From Microbacterium rhizosphaerae (GTDB lineage: Bacteria; Actinomycetota; Actinomycetes; Actinomycetales; Microbacteriaceae): 64,000 nucleotides of DNA. The stretch covers positions 620,001-684,000 of the forward strand of contig NZ_CP139368.1 of assembly GCF_034120055.1 (NCBI RefSeq), in the 5' to 3' direction. Numbering within the stretch: the stretch's first letter is position 1; every line of letters starts with the position of its first letter. A program made the position numbers and the translations under genes. The notes below the pieces were generated by a model that was not told the DNA's origin, made no database searches, and saw only the letters and a list, made by a program, of their open reading frames with translations. Positions 25,927 through 34,289 of the stretch are shown here, in pieces.

Positions 25927-26674
25927 AGGCAAGAAGGCCATCGTCACCGGAGGCGCGGGCGGCATCGGCCGCGCCACGTCGCTCGCGTTCGCGGCCGAGG
26001 GCGCATCCGTCGCCGTCGTCGACCTGAACGCGGACGCCGCGGCGGCCGTCGCGGAGGAGATCCGCGCGGCGGGCGGAACCGCGATCGCCGTCGCCGCCGA
26101 CGTCTCGAGCGAGCCCGACATCGAGCGCGTCATCGCCGCGGTCGTCTCGCAGTTCGGCGGCATCGATGTCGTGTTCAACAACGCGGGCATCATCCGCCGC
26201 ACGACCGCCGTCGAGACCTCCGTCGAGGAGTGGGACCGCGTGTTCGGCGTCAACGTCCGGGCGATCTTCCTCATGTGCAAGCATGTCGTGCCCATCATGG
26301 CGGCCGCCGGCGGCGGCTCGATCGTCAACACCGGCTCCGGCTGGGGCCTCAAGGGCGGCGGGCAGGCGATCTCGTACTGCGCCTCCAAGGGCGCCGTCGT
26401 CAACATGACCCGCGCCCTGGCCATCGACCACGGCCCGCAGGGCATCCGCGTCAACTCCGTCAATCCGGGGGATGTGGACACCGGGATGCTGCGCGACGAG
26501 GCACGGCAGCTCGGCCAGGACCAGGCCGGCTTCCTCGCCGAGGCGGCCGACCGGCCGCTGCAGCGCATGGGACAGCCGAGCGAGATCGCGGCCGCCGTCG
26601 TGTGGCTCGCGAGCGACGATTCGTCCTACGTCACGGGGTCGGCGCTCGTCGTCGACGGGGGCGGCATCGCCTGA
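25916..26674 (+). CDS. Short-chain dehydrogenase/reductase
   Basis: A 252-aa classical SDR. The Rossmann motif TGGAGGIG is at residues 11-18, NNAG is present, and the catalytic Tyr154-x3-Lys158 lies in SYCASKG; the C-terminal substrate lid has the usual GSALVVDGGGIA end. It oxidises or reduces a hydroxyl with NAD(P). GGAGG precedes the ATG, which lies inside the end of the COG3199 gene. As the last gene of the unit it probably acts on a product of the glycosidase or decarboxylase. Exact substrate unknown. Confidence 0.88.
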   Translation: MRLEGKKAIVTGGAGGIGRATSLAFAAEGASVAVVDLNADAAAAVAEEIRAAGGTAIAVAADVSSEPDIERVIAAVVSQFGGIDVVFNNAGIIRRTTAVETSVEEWDRVFGVNVRAIFLMCKHVVPIMAAAGGGSIVNTGSGWGLKGGGQAISYCASKGAVVNMTRALAIDHGPQGIRVNSVNPGDVDTGMLRDEARQLGQDQAGFLAEAADRPLQRMGQPSEIAAAVVWLASDDSSYVTGSALVVDGGGIA

Positions 26675-26690
26675 GAGGGTTTCGTGGAAA

Positions 26691-26730
26691 CCCGCCGGGC
26701 GCGGGTCGGGGAAACCTCACGCCCGGCGGG
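26691..26730. terminator. Inverted repeat after the SDR gene
   Basis: CCCGCCGGGCG (26691-26701) and CGCCCGGCGGG (26720-26730) form a perfect 11-bp stem with an 18-base loop, 17 bases after the SDR stop. No U-tract follows; GC-rich hairpins without one are usual in actinobacteria. Confidence 0.6.
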
Positions 26731-26760
26731 CGCTGCCGGCCGGAGCACGCGGAGCGCGCC

Positions 26761-26794
26761 GGTGGCCGGCACGTTCGCCGACGTGCCGGCCACC
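26761..26794. terminator. Bidirectional terminator hairpin
   Basis: GGTGGCCGGCACGT (26761-26774) pairs perfectly with 26781-26794 across a six-base loop. It lies between the converging SDR and secreted-protein genes and can serve both. Confidence 0.75.
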
Positions 26795-26805
26795 GTTCAC
26801 CGCCC

Positions 26806-28605
26806 TCAGTGGTTCAGGATGGTGAACTGCTCCGTGCCACAGGTCGACGTGGCGGACTTGTTGTTGGTGTCCCCGCCGTAGCTGGAAGCCCAACGCCAAG
26901 TCCCTTCAGTGCTTGCCACGAAGGACGTGTTGCTGGTGGAGTAGGTGCCGTTCCCGCTCGCGACGGGGACGGTCTCGGTGTACTGCACTGCGCCCGTGCA
27001 GGTGGTGTCGCCAGGCGCATACAGGTTGAACGTGATCGAACCGGTCGGGTTGAAGCCGCCCGACAGGGTGAACGAGTCGTTCGGGATCAGGCTCTGCGCG
27101 GTGGAGACACTCGGCTGCTTCGGGTTGACCGTCAGCACCTCGGACGTGCACGCGCTCGTGGCGGTGTTGTTGTTCGCGTCGCCCGAGTAGACCGCCTGCC
27201 AGTAGAACGTTCCGACGCTGTTGAACGCGAGGCCGTTGGAGTCGGTCACGACGCCGTTGGTCACGGCTTTCGTGCCGGCATCCCGAGCGCCCAGCGAGCA
27301 CGCGCTGTCGGTGTACACGGTGTATGTCACCGTTCCCCCTGCGTTCCCCGAGGCGCCGCTCAGCGTGGCCGAGTCATGCACCGTCGAGCCCACATCCACG
27401 CTGGTCGCCGACAGCGTCGTCGCGATCGTCGGACTGTTCGTGTAGTGGTTCGTGTACGTGCAGGTCACGTTCTGGCCCGGACTGAGGCTGATCGAGACCG
27501 CCTTGCCGGTGATCTGCTCGGCGGTATCGCAGGTCAGGCTCACGAAGTCCCACCCTGTCGGGTTGGTGCCCTCGGTGACGCCGTAGGTACCCTGGCCGAG
27601 GTTCTGGAAGACCCGCTGGCCGCCTCCTGCGAGGCTGAAGGACGCAGGCGTCAGATTCGACGTCGTGTACGGGAACGTGGTCGTGTCACCGGCCGGAGCG
27701 TTCTGCGTGACCTTGTTGATCGTGATGCTGCCGCAGTTCGAGATGTTCACGCCGATCGGGGCGATGAAGTCCTTCACCTCGGCCGTGAACGACGACGACG
27801 AGCGGCTCTTGATGAACGCCGACCCGAACGCCTCGCACACCCCCGGGGGGAAGACCCCGGCAGCCGTCAGGTTGATCGCCGCCTCGCCGAACAGCCCGAC
27901 ACCCAGGTTGCCCCCCGCGATCGGCTCCGCGATCTGCGCGGTGTTCACCGCGCCTTCCGCGGTCGTCGAGCCGAGCGTCTTGTGGTTGCCCCAGCACGGC
28001 AGCGCGTTCGCCGAGAAGCAGCTCGAGACCGAGTCGCCGTGCGCGGCCGTGAGCCACGTGTTCAGACCCAGCGTCGGAGTGCCGCTGCCGCCGAAGTCGT
28101 ACGTGACCAGCAGGTCACCCGCCGTGCGGTTGAGCGTGACGGCTCCCGTCGTGTTCGCCGTGAACCCCGTCGTGGTCTTCTGGTTGATCTCGAAGTCGAG
28201 GTTCGCGTTGCCGATGTTGACCAGGCGCTCCCAGGCGAGGTAGAGGAAGATATCGCCGTTCGAGACCTGCTCCGACGCCTCGTAGAAGCGGGTCAGGTCG
28301 TTCTTGTTGGGGGGAATCGAGCCGTTGACGACAGTGACGGCGGGGTTGTCCTCCTTGGTGCCCTGACCGAACGCGTTGTCGCTCGAGCCCGAGGCTTTGT
28401 CGATGCCGGTGTTGAGGCCGGCGACGTTGTCCCAGTCGGTGTTGGTTCCGGTGTGGACCATGTTGCCGTCGTTGCCCTCGAAGGTGCTGCCGGTCAGGAT
28501 GGCGTCAGCGGCACCGGGCGTCAAGAACGCGACGGCGAAGGCGCTGACGACGCCGATACAGATGAGCCCCCGCCGGCGCGCCGGTGGGAGGTCGTGCGTG
28601 GACAT
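26806..28605 (-). CDS. Secreted protein with SpaA-like and Ig-like domains
   Basis: A 599-aa exported protein. A twin-Arg-like basic start (PPARRRG) leads into a signal peptide cut near AADA at about residue 34. Residues 36-310 form a domain seen in many actinobacterial surface proteins (STFEGNDGN, SIPPNKNDLTRFYEASE, LYLAWER, DFEINQK). A SpaA/collagen-binding B-like domain follows (SITINKV to TCTYTNHY), then two Ig-like domains of about 95 residues, each with a VYSGDANNN- or SYGGDTNNK-type strand. There is no LPxTG or membrane anchor; it ends TILNH, so it is probably released or bound non-covalently. Start at 28605 is chosen because the signal peptide follows directly; the frame is open upstream to 28833 but that part lacks protein character. 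Confidence 0.8.
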   Translation of the reverse strand: MSTHDLPPARRRGLICIGVVSAFAVAFLTPGAADAILTGSTFEGNDGNMVHTGTNTDWDNVAGLNTGIDKASGSSDNAFGQGTKEDNPAVTVVNGSIPPNKNDLTRFYEASEQVSNGDIFLYLAWERLVNIGNANLDFEINQKTTTGFTANTTGAVTLNRTAGDLLVTYDFGGSGTPTLGLNTWLTAAHGDSVSSCFSANALPCWGNHKTLGSTTAEGAVNTAQIAEPIAGGNLGVGLFGEAAINLTAAGVFPPGVCEAFGSAFIKSRSSSSFTAEVKDFIAPIGVNISNCGSITINKVTQNAPAGDTTTFPYTTSNLTPASFSLAGGGQRVFQNLGQGTYGVTEGTNPTGWDFVSLTCDTAEQITGKAVSISLSPGQNVTCTYTNHYTNSPTIATTLSATSVDVGSTVHDSATLSGASGNAGGTVTYTVYTDSACSLGARDAGTKAVTNGVVTDSNGLAFNSVGTFYWQAVYSGDANNNTATSACTSEVLTVNPKQPSVSTAQSLIPNDSFTLSGGFNPTGSITFNLYAPGDTTCTGAVQYTETVPVASGNGTYSTSNTSFVASTEGTWRWASSYGGDTNNKSATSTCGTEQFTILNH

Positions 28606-29096
28606 GGTGAAACTCGCTTTCCGGGCGTCATGCGCCCTGCGCGCCGGCTTCTTTCCACCGGCATGCGGATATGGTCGGCGACCGGGTCGGCGCGCAGCGA
28701 GTGACGGCGCGGAGATGCTCTCCGCGCAGGTTGATGGTGCGTGTGAACGTGTGCGAGCGGGATCGCTCGAATGCGTGTGGTCCCCAGTCTCGGCGGTCCC
28801 TGCCCGTGCATCGCGAGTTTCGGGTGGCGACATCCGGAATATGTCCGTGGCTGGTCCGCCTGCGTCGGTGCCCCCACAGCACCGGCTCGGTGCGGAATTC
28901 TACACTCAGTTCAGATTCGCGGTCAAGGAAAAACTGGACGAGGGCGAATGCTCGCGATCGCCGCGGGCGGCGCGGCGGTCGGTGCGGTGCTCGCCTCGCG
29001 TCGCGTCGGGCGGCGGCCGGTGTAGCGCCGACCTGCGGAGCGTCGGCGTGGCGCCGAACACGTCCATGCCACGCCGAGCGTGGGCAGAATGGCCAC
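28606..29096. other. Long intergenic region, probable long 5' UTR
   Basis: No gene is convincing here. The minus-strand promoter at 28897-28926 would give the secreted-protein mRNA a leader of nearly 290 bases. A 25-codon plus-strand frame at about 28948-29025 is Ala/Gly/Arg only and is not supported. Confidence 0.45.
28897..28926 (-). promoter_or_regulatory. Promoter for the secreted-protein gene
   Basis: On the minus strand TTGACC (28926-28921), an 18-base spacer and TAGAAT (28902-28897) form a good promoter facing the secreted-protein gene. Confidence 0.6.
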
Positions 29097-29981
29097 ATGC
29101 TCACCGACGACGAAGTGGCGGAGCTCGCTGCTCTGCGCGCGAGGGCGTTCGGCCCCGACGCGGATCTGACCGACGATGCCGCCGGGCTGGCGCGGCTGGC
29201 CGAGCTGGAGAGTCGCGCTCATGCCCCGCTCTCCGATGGGGAGACCGCACGGACGAGGGGCGCGGATGCCGCGCCGTCACCGCTTCCCGCGGAGTCGGCG
29301 GCACCGTCGGCATCGACATCCATCCCCGACGAGTCTGCCGTGAGCCCGGCCCCGCGCGCCGCGAGCGAATCGTCCGGCCAGGTCCATTCCCCCCCGGCTC
29401 GCACTGCGTCGGCCACAGCGCCGTCGGATGCGGCGGCATCCTCAGATCAGGCGCTCCCGCCGTCGTCGACCTCGGCCGGCGACGCCCCGGGTCCGGCCGC
29501 ACCGCGCTCGCCGCGCTCGCCGCGCCGGACGTGGAGCCGTCGCGCCGTCCTGCTCGTCGGGATCCCGATCGTCGCGGTCGCGTGTGCGGTCGGGGCCGGG
29601 GCCGGAGCTGTGGCCGCCTCGCAGACGGCGGGCACCACGCCGTCCCCGAGCACGACGCTCGCGGCGGCGTATGTGGCCAGCCTGCGATCGGTCAGTCAGA
29701 CGCACACGTGGGATGAAGGCTCCCCCCGGCTGCTCGGCGACCTCGATCGCACCCTCGTATGGGGAGGCACGACCGCCGGCGGCAGCGTCACGTGCGTCGT
29801 CGTGGACAACGTCCCCGGAGGCCCGATCAGCACCTGTCAGGCGACAGATGCCCTCACGACGAGCGGCGTCGGCGTGAGCATCTCGGATCCGAGGAGCGAG
29901 GCCGTGCGCACGTACGTGGCATGGCCGAACGGCGCTCCGACGCTCACCTACTCGACGGACGACCCGAATCCCTCACCGTGA
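29097..29981 (+). CDS. Single-pass membrane protein of unknown function
   Basis: A 294-aa protein I do not recognise. Residues 1-45 are an acidic helix (LTDDEVAELAALRARAFG), residues 46-140 a Ser/Ala/Pro/Thr-rich disordered stretch, residues about 147-170 one membrane helix (AVLLVGIPIVAVACAVGAGAGAV) after an Arg-rich stop, and the last 110 residues a small extracytoplasmic domain with two Cys (VTCVVVDN, STCQATD) that could form a disulfide. Nothing catalytic is seen. CAGAAT lies six bases before the ATG, suggesting leaderless expression. Neighbours on both sides point the other way, so it is monocistronic. Confidence 0.75.
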   Translation: MLTDDEVAELAALRARAFGPDADLTDDAAGLARLAELESRAHAPLSDGETARTRGADAAPSPLPAESAAPSASTSIPDESAVSPAPRAASESSGQVHSPPARTASATAPSDAAASSDQALPPSSTSAGDAPGPAAPRSPRSPRRTWSRRAVLLVGIPIVAVACAVGAGAGAVAASQTAGTTPSPSTTLAAAYVASLRSVSQTHTWDEGSPRLLGDLDRTLVWGGTTAGGSVTCVVVDNVPGGPISTCQATDALTTSGVGVSISDPRSEAVRTYVAWPNGAPTLTYSTDDPNPSP

Positions 29982-30000
29982 CGAGGACCGCCTGCGCGGC

Positions 30001-31518
30001 TCAGCGCGCGGCAGGACGGGCAGTGGATGCGCCGCCGCCGTTGCCGCGACCACCCCGACGTCGTCCGCGCGCGGGAGCACCGCCATCCGTGGCACGTCCA
30101 CCGGAGCCGTTGCCGGAGCCGCTCGCGGTGCTGTAGACGCTGCTGTATCCGGAGCCCTTCGCCGCGCCGTATCCAGCGCCACTGCCGGCCCGGCTGCGGG
30201 GAGCTCCGGCCCGAGCGGGAGCGCCCTGCGCGCCACCGGCACGCGATCCGTTGCCGGAGCCGCCGCGGCCGGATCCGTTGCCGGAGCCGCCGCGCGAGCC
30301 GCCCTGGACGGGCTGGGCCACGATAGTCGGCTTCACGGTCGGCGCGAGGTCGCCCACGAGCGCCGACACGGCGGGAGCGCCCGGGGTCACGGCCTCGAGC
30401 GGCACGGAGATCTGGGCCTTCTTCAGCAGATCGGACACGTCGCGACGCTGCGCGTCGAGCGCGACCGTGACGACCGTGCCCTCCGCGCCTGCGCGGGCCG
30501 TGCGGCCGGAGCGGTGCAGGTACGCCTTGTGCTCCATCGGCGGGTCGACGTGCACGACCAGTTCGACGTCGTCGACGTGCACACCGCGCGCAGCAACATC
30601 CGTCGCCACGAGCACGCGCACACCACCCGCATCCGGCGCGGCGCTGAACGCGGCGAGGTTGCGCTCGCGGGCGTTCTGGCCGAGGTTGCCGTGCAGGTCG
30701 ACGGCGGGGATGCCGGAGGCCGTGAGCTGCTTCGCGAGCTTCTTGGCCTGGTGCTTCGTGCGGGTGAAGAGGATGCGCCGGCCGCGGCCGCCCGCGAGGT
30801 GGCGGACGAGCTCTGTCTTCTCCTCGGCCGAGGGGACGACGAAGACGCGGTGGGTCATGACGCCCTGCGGCACGCTCGCCTCGTCGACCTCGTGCAGCAC
30901 CTCATCCTGGAGGAAGCGGCGGACGAGTGTGTCGACGCCACGGTCGAGCGTGGCGCTGAAGAGCATGCGCTGCCCGCCCTGCGGCGTGGCGGCGAGGATG
31001 CGGGTCACGCCCGGCAGGAAGCCGAGGTCGGCCATGTGGTCGGCCTCGTCGAGCACGGTGATCTCGATGCGGTCGAGGCGCACGACGCCCTGCTTCATGA
31101 GGTCTTCGAGACGGCCGGGGCACGCCACGACGATGTCGACACCCGCCCGGAGCGCCTGCTCCTGCGGCTTCTGGCTCACGCCGCCGAACACGGTCGTGAC
31201 GGTGAGGCCGGAGGCATCCGCCAGGGGCTTGATGGTCGCGGCTATCTGGGTCGCGAGCTCGCGTGTCGGAGCGAGGACGAGGCCGCGCGGGCGGCCGGAG
31301 GTTCGGGCCGCCGCTCCGGCGCCGGAGAGGCGGGCGACGAGGGGCAGGGCGAACGCGATGGTCTTGCCGCTGCCTGTGCGGCCGCGGCCGAGCACGTCAC
31401 GGCCGGCGAGGGCGTCGGGCAGCGTGTCGCGCTGGATCGGGAAGGGCTCCGTCTTGCCGGATGCGGTGAGGACGGAGGCGAGGCGTGCAGGGACGCCGAG
31501 GTCGAGGAAGGAAGGCAT
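30001..31518 (-). CDS. DEAD-box ATP-dependent RNA helicase
   Basis: A 505-aa helicase. Motifs in order: Q motif (EPFPIQRDTLP), Walker A GRTGSGKT, PTRELA, CPGRLEDL, Walker B DEAD, SAT, then in domain 2 ILFTRTKHQAKKL, ATDVAARGVHVDDV and HRSGRTARAG. The last 110 residues are a Gly/Ser/Arg-rich tail (GGSRGGSGNGS repeats) that likely binds RNA. Such proteins unwind structured RNA in ribosome assembly, decay or cold adaptation. The ATG at 31518 is preceded by GAAAG; a leader of over 200 bases upstream has no other gene. Confidence 0.92.
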   Translation of the reverse strand: MPSFLDLGVPARLASVLTASGKTEPFPIQRDTLPDALAGRDVLGRGRTGSGKTIAFALPLVARLSGAGAAARTSGRPRGLVLAPTRELATQIAATIKPLADASGLTVTTVFGGVSQKPQEQALRAGVDIVVACPGRLEDLMKQGVVRLDRIEITVLDEADHMADLGFLPGVTRILAATPQGGQRMLFSATLDRGVDTLVRRFLQDEVLHEVDEASVPQGVMTHRVFVVPSAEEKTELVRHLAGGRGRRILFTRTKHQAKKLAKQLTASGIPAVDLHGNLGQNARERNLAAFSAAPDAGGVRVLVATDVAARGVHVDDVELVVHVDPPMEHKAYLHRSGRTARAGAEGTVVTVALDAQRRDVSDLLKKAQISVPLEAVTPGAPAVSALVGDLAPTVKPTIVAQPVQGGSRGGSGNGSGRGGSGNGSRAGGAQGAPARAGAPRSRAGSGAGYGAAKGSGYSSVYSTASGSGNGSGGRATDGGAPARGRRRGGRGNGGGASTARPAAR

Positions 31519-31936
31519 GGGTGCTTTCTGAGATCGCCGCGAGGAAGCGGCGGGAAGGCGGATGCGGGGTATCCCGCAGGACATCGCCGATCGACAGTTC
31601 GTCTGGCTCACGGGCCAGGCACGGCTCGCTGCATGAGCAGGGCCGGAAGCGACGTCGACGCAGGCGGGCATTCGGGAGCACCGCCGGGCACAACGCTATC
31701 AGGCGAAGCTGGGGGACAGCGGCGAGAGGACGGCTTTCGGGTCGTTGATCGGAATTATGTTCTTGTCTTGCTTGGTGACCTGGCGTACTATAAGGTACAG
31801 AGATTCGGATGTGGATGCGGTGGCATCCGGTGGATGGGTGAGCTGCGTGGCGTGAGCCGCGGGACTGTTGACGATCGAGTGGTGCCTTCTGGCGCAGGAA
31901 TCTCGTTCGATCCGTCCCCTGATCTCGAGAGCTCCC
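31519..31936. other. Intergenic region with a plus-strand promoter
   Basis: No gene seen. It separates the divergent helicase and DUF222/HNH genes. The plus-strand promoter at 31763-31791 would leave about 140 bases of leader before the HNH gene. The rest should hold the helicase promoter, for which I see no strong -35/-10 pair. Confidence 0.5.
31763..31791 (+). promoter_or_regulatory. Promoter for the DUF222/HNH gene
   Basis: TTGTCT (31763-31768), 17 bases and TACTAT (31786-31791) form a good promoter; the local DNA is unusually AT-rich for this genome. Confidence 0.55.
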
Positions 31937-33355
31937 ATGACCACCGCTCCACCGTCTTCACCGTCTCCGGACGCCCCTCCACCCGACGATGCGTCGTCTC
32001 CGTGCGCGAGGGATTCCGTGCTCGCCGCCGGTGATCTCGTCGATGAGTTCGCGGCGGGACGCGTGGCGCGGGCGGTGGCTGATGCGGCCGAGATCCGGTT
32101 GCTCGACCGCGCGTGGGCAGGGGTGCTGACGTCGCCCGTCGCGAACCGGGATGAGCGACGGAGCGCGGAGATCGCCCAACGCTCCCTGGTCGCGGAGTTC
32201 GCGACCGCCGTGCGGGTCAGCGAGTGGACGGCATCCCGCCTGCTGGGCGAGGCGCACGACCTGTGCCGACGATTCCCGGCCGCGGTCGCCGCGCTCGAAG
32301 AGGGACGCATCTCGCGTCAGCACCTTGCCGTCATCCACGATGCCGGCGGGTCCCTCCTTGATGACGATGCCCGCGGGGCGTTTGTGGCGGCGGTGCTCAA
32401 TCGGGCGGTGACTTTGACTCCGGGCCTGCTGAAGCCGGTCGCCCGAATTCTGGCCGACCGATATGCCGAGCGACCCGTGGACGACCGGTGTGCCGAAGCC
32501 GCGGCAGGGCGCCGAGTGGAGGTGTGCGATCTGCCGGACGGTGTGAGCCAGCTCGTGTTCAACGGCCCCGCGACCCTCGTCCACGGGATCGACGATCGGC
32601 TCACGGCGCAGGCCCGGCAGATCATCGCCGACCGTGAGGCTGATGCGACCGGCCATACCGTCCCCGACGTCGACTCCGCGCCGCCGAGGGACACACGCAC
32701 GCTGGCGCAGATCCGCGCCGATCTGTTCACCGATCTGCTGCTGTGCGGCGCGCCGAGTCCGCAGCTCGGTGACGGTCTGGAGGCGATCCGCGCTGTGGTG
32801 CAGGTGACGGTCCCCGTTCTGCGGATGGCCGGGGCGAGCGACGAGCCGATCGTGCTGGCGGGGTACGGCCCCGTCGACAGCGAGACCGCACGACGACTGG
32901 CCGCCGGCGCACGCGGCTGGGAGCGCGTGATGACGTGCCCGACGACGGGAACCCCCGTGGCGGTGGACCGCTACCGGCCTGGGAAGGCTCTCCAGCGCTT
33001 TCTGCGTGCTCGGGACGAGGGATGCCGCTTCCCCGGCTGCACCCGGCCTGTCTGGCGGGCAGACCTCGATCACACGATCGCCGCCGCCGACGGCGGCCCC
33101 ACGACCCCCGGCAACCTCGCTCACTTGTGCCGAAGGCACCACACCCTCAAGCACGCGACCGCGTGGACGGTGCACCAGCAGGAGGCCGGTGTTCTCGTGT
33201 GGACCAGCCCGCACGGGCGCAGACACACCGATATTCCGAGGCCGACGGTCCGATTCGAGCCCGATGACGACACCCTCAGCCGCAGATCGGTCTTCCACGA
33301 ACCGTGGCTGTTCACACCCGAAGACGAAGACGACACCGACCGGCCGGAGTTCTGA
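31937..33355 (+). CDS. DUF222 and HNH-endonuclease domain protein (13E12 type)
   Basis: A 472-aa protein. After a Pro/Ser-rich start, residues 25-340 form the helical DUF222 (13E12) domain; the C-terminal HNH motif is seen as DLDHTIAAADGG, a Gly-Asn (PGNLAHLC) and RRHHTLKH, with the Cys pair of CRFPGC and LC likely holding a structural zinc. DUF222-HNH genes are present in many copies in Microbacteriaceae and mycobacteria and may be selfish or repair-linked nucleases; the role is unknown. ATG at 31937 with GAGAG ahead is preferred over an in-frame TTG at 31868. Confidence 0.85.
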   Translation: MTTAPPSSPSPDAPPPDDASSPCARDSVLAAGDLVDEFAAGRVARAVADAAEIRLLDRAWAGVLTSPVANRDERRSAEIAQRSLVAEFATAVRVSEWTASRLLGEAHDLCRRFPAAVAALEEGRISRQHLAVIHDAGGSLLDDDARGAFVAAVLNRAVTLTPGLLKPVARILADRYAERPVDDRCAEAAAGRRVEVCDLPDGVSQLVFNGPATLVHGIDDRLTAQARQIIADREADATGHTVPDVDSAPPRDTRTLAQIRADLFTDLLLCGAPSPQLGDGLEAIRAVVQVTVPVLRMAGASDEPIVLAGYGPVDSETARRLAAGARGWERVMTCPTTGTPVAVDRYRPGKALQRFLRARDEGCRFPGCTRPVWRADLDHTIAAADGGPTTPGNLAHLCRRHHTLKHATAWTVHQQEAGVLVWTSPHGRRHTDIPRPTVRFEPDDDTLSRRSVFHEPWLFTPEDEDDTDRPEF

Positions 33356-33453
33356 GGCGTGCTTCCGGTCTGCCATCGCGCGGCGCGAGGGCAGACCGGC
33401 GCTCGCACACGCAGCACTCCGCCCTTCTGCGGCGACTGCGTATCGTGGCATCC

Positions 33454-34263
33454 GTGCAGAGCGTCACGCCGCCCCCGGCCGCGGGCGACTCGGGTCGGGC
33501 CGCTGGTCACGGGAATCCGACCGGGCGCGACCGCCGTCGGCTCGACATCCGTCGGCTCGACATCCGTCCGCCCGACATCCGTCCGCTTGACATCCGTCCG
33601 CTTGACACCGTCGAGAGCGTCTTCGCGGCCTCCGACGTCCTGTCCCAGGTGTGGGGCGGCGACCGCACCGGGATGCCGGCCAACCTCCTGCGCGCCCTCG
33701 CTCACTCCGGCAACTACGCCGTCGGCGTGTACGACGGCGCCCGGATGGTGGGTGCATCCGTCGCCTTCTTCGGGCCGCCCGCCGACGCCGTGCTGCATTC
33801 GCACATCACGGGCCTGCTGCCGGAATACCGCGGCCACGGCGCCGGTCGGGCGCTCAAGCTGCATCAGCGCGCGTGGGCGCTCGAGCGCGGCGTCTCGCGC
33901 ATCACATGGACCTTCGATCCGCTCGTGGCCCGCAACGCGCACTTCAACCTGGAGGTCCTCGGCGCGCGGGTCGTCGAGTACCTCGTCGACCACTACGGGC
34001 GGATGGATGACGGCGTCAACCGCGGCGACGAGTCCGACCGGCTGATGGTCTCGTGGGAGTTGACGGCCCCCCGCGTCGAACCGGGCGAGGCGCTCGCGTC
34101 GGTCGCGGTGCCGCGCGACATCGAGGCGGTGCGATCGGCATCGGCGACGGATGCCGCCGCCTGGCGCGTCCGCGTCCGGGAGGGGATGCTGGCCGACCTC
34201 GCGGCCGGCCTGGTCGTCGGCGGCTTCGATGACGAGCGCGGCTACCTGTTCGTGCGTCCCTGA
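33454..34263 (+). CDS. GNAT acetyltransferase, COG3375 type
   Basis: A 269-aa protein. Residues 28-52 are a short tandem Arg-Leu-Asp-Ile repeat encoded by five 15-bp DNA units, outside the conserved domain. The rest matches the COG3375 GNAT branch: DVLSQVWGG, PANLLRALAHSGNYAVG, SHITGLLPEYRGHGAGRALKLHQ (acyl-CoA site) and WTFDPLVARNAHFNLEVLGA. GNATs of this branch are found beside MenC/NSAR enolases and one such enzyme class transfers succinyl to D-amino acids; a MenC-type gene lies 1.6 kb downstream. GTG at 33454 is chosen because TATCGT lies seven bases ahead (33441-33446); GTG at 33445 is an alternative. Confidence 0.8.
   Translation: MQSVTPPPAAGDSGRAAGHGNPTGRDRRRLDIRRLDIRPPDIRPLDIRPLDTVESVFAASDVLSQVWGGDRTGMPANLLRALAHSGNYAVGVYDGARMVGASVAFFGPPADAVLHSHITGLLPEYRGHGAGRALKLHQRAWALERGVSRITWTFDPLVARNAHFNLEVLGARVVEYLVDHYGRMDDGVNRGDESDRLMVSWELTAPRVEPGEALASVAVPRDIEAVRSASATDAAAWRVRVREGMLADLAAGLVVGGFDDERGYLFVRP
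33535..33609 (+). repeat. Five tandem 15-bp units inside the GNAT gene
   Basis: Units of type CGTCCGCTTGACATC run at 33535-33549, 33550-33564, 33565-33579, 33580-33594 and 33595-33609. They keep the frame and encode repeated R-(R/P)-(L/P)-D-I. Copy number could vary between strains by slippage. Confidence 0.85.
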
Positions 34264-34289
34264 CCGTCGAGACGGATACGCTGGCGCGC

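Noticed and set aside
28606..28833. Longer start for the secreted protein at 28833
   Set aside because: The frame is open but would place 76 polar residues before a signal peptide; the ATG at 28605 directly precedes it.
28948..29025. 25-codon frame between the secreted protein and the membrane protein
   Set aside because: Composition is Ala/Gly/Arg/Val only, with no ribosome site; likely chance.
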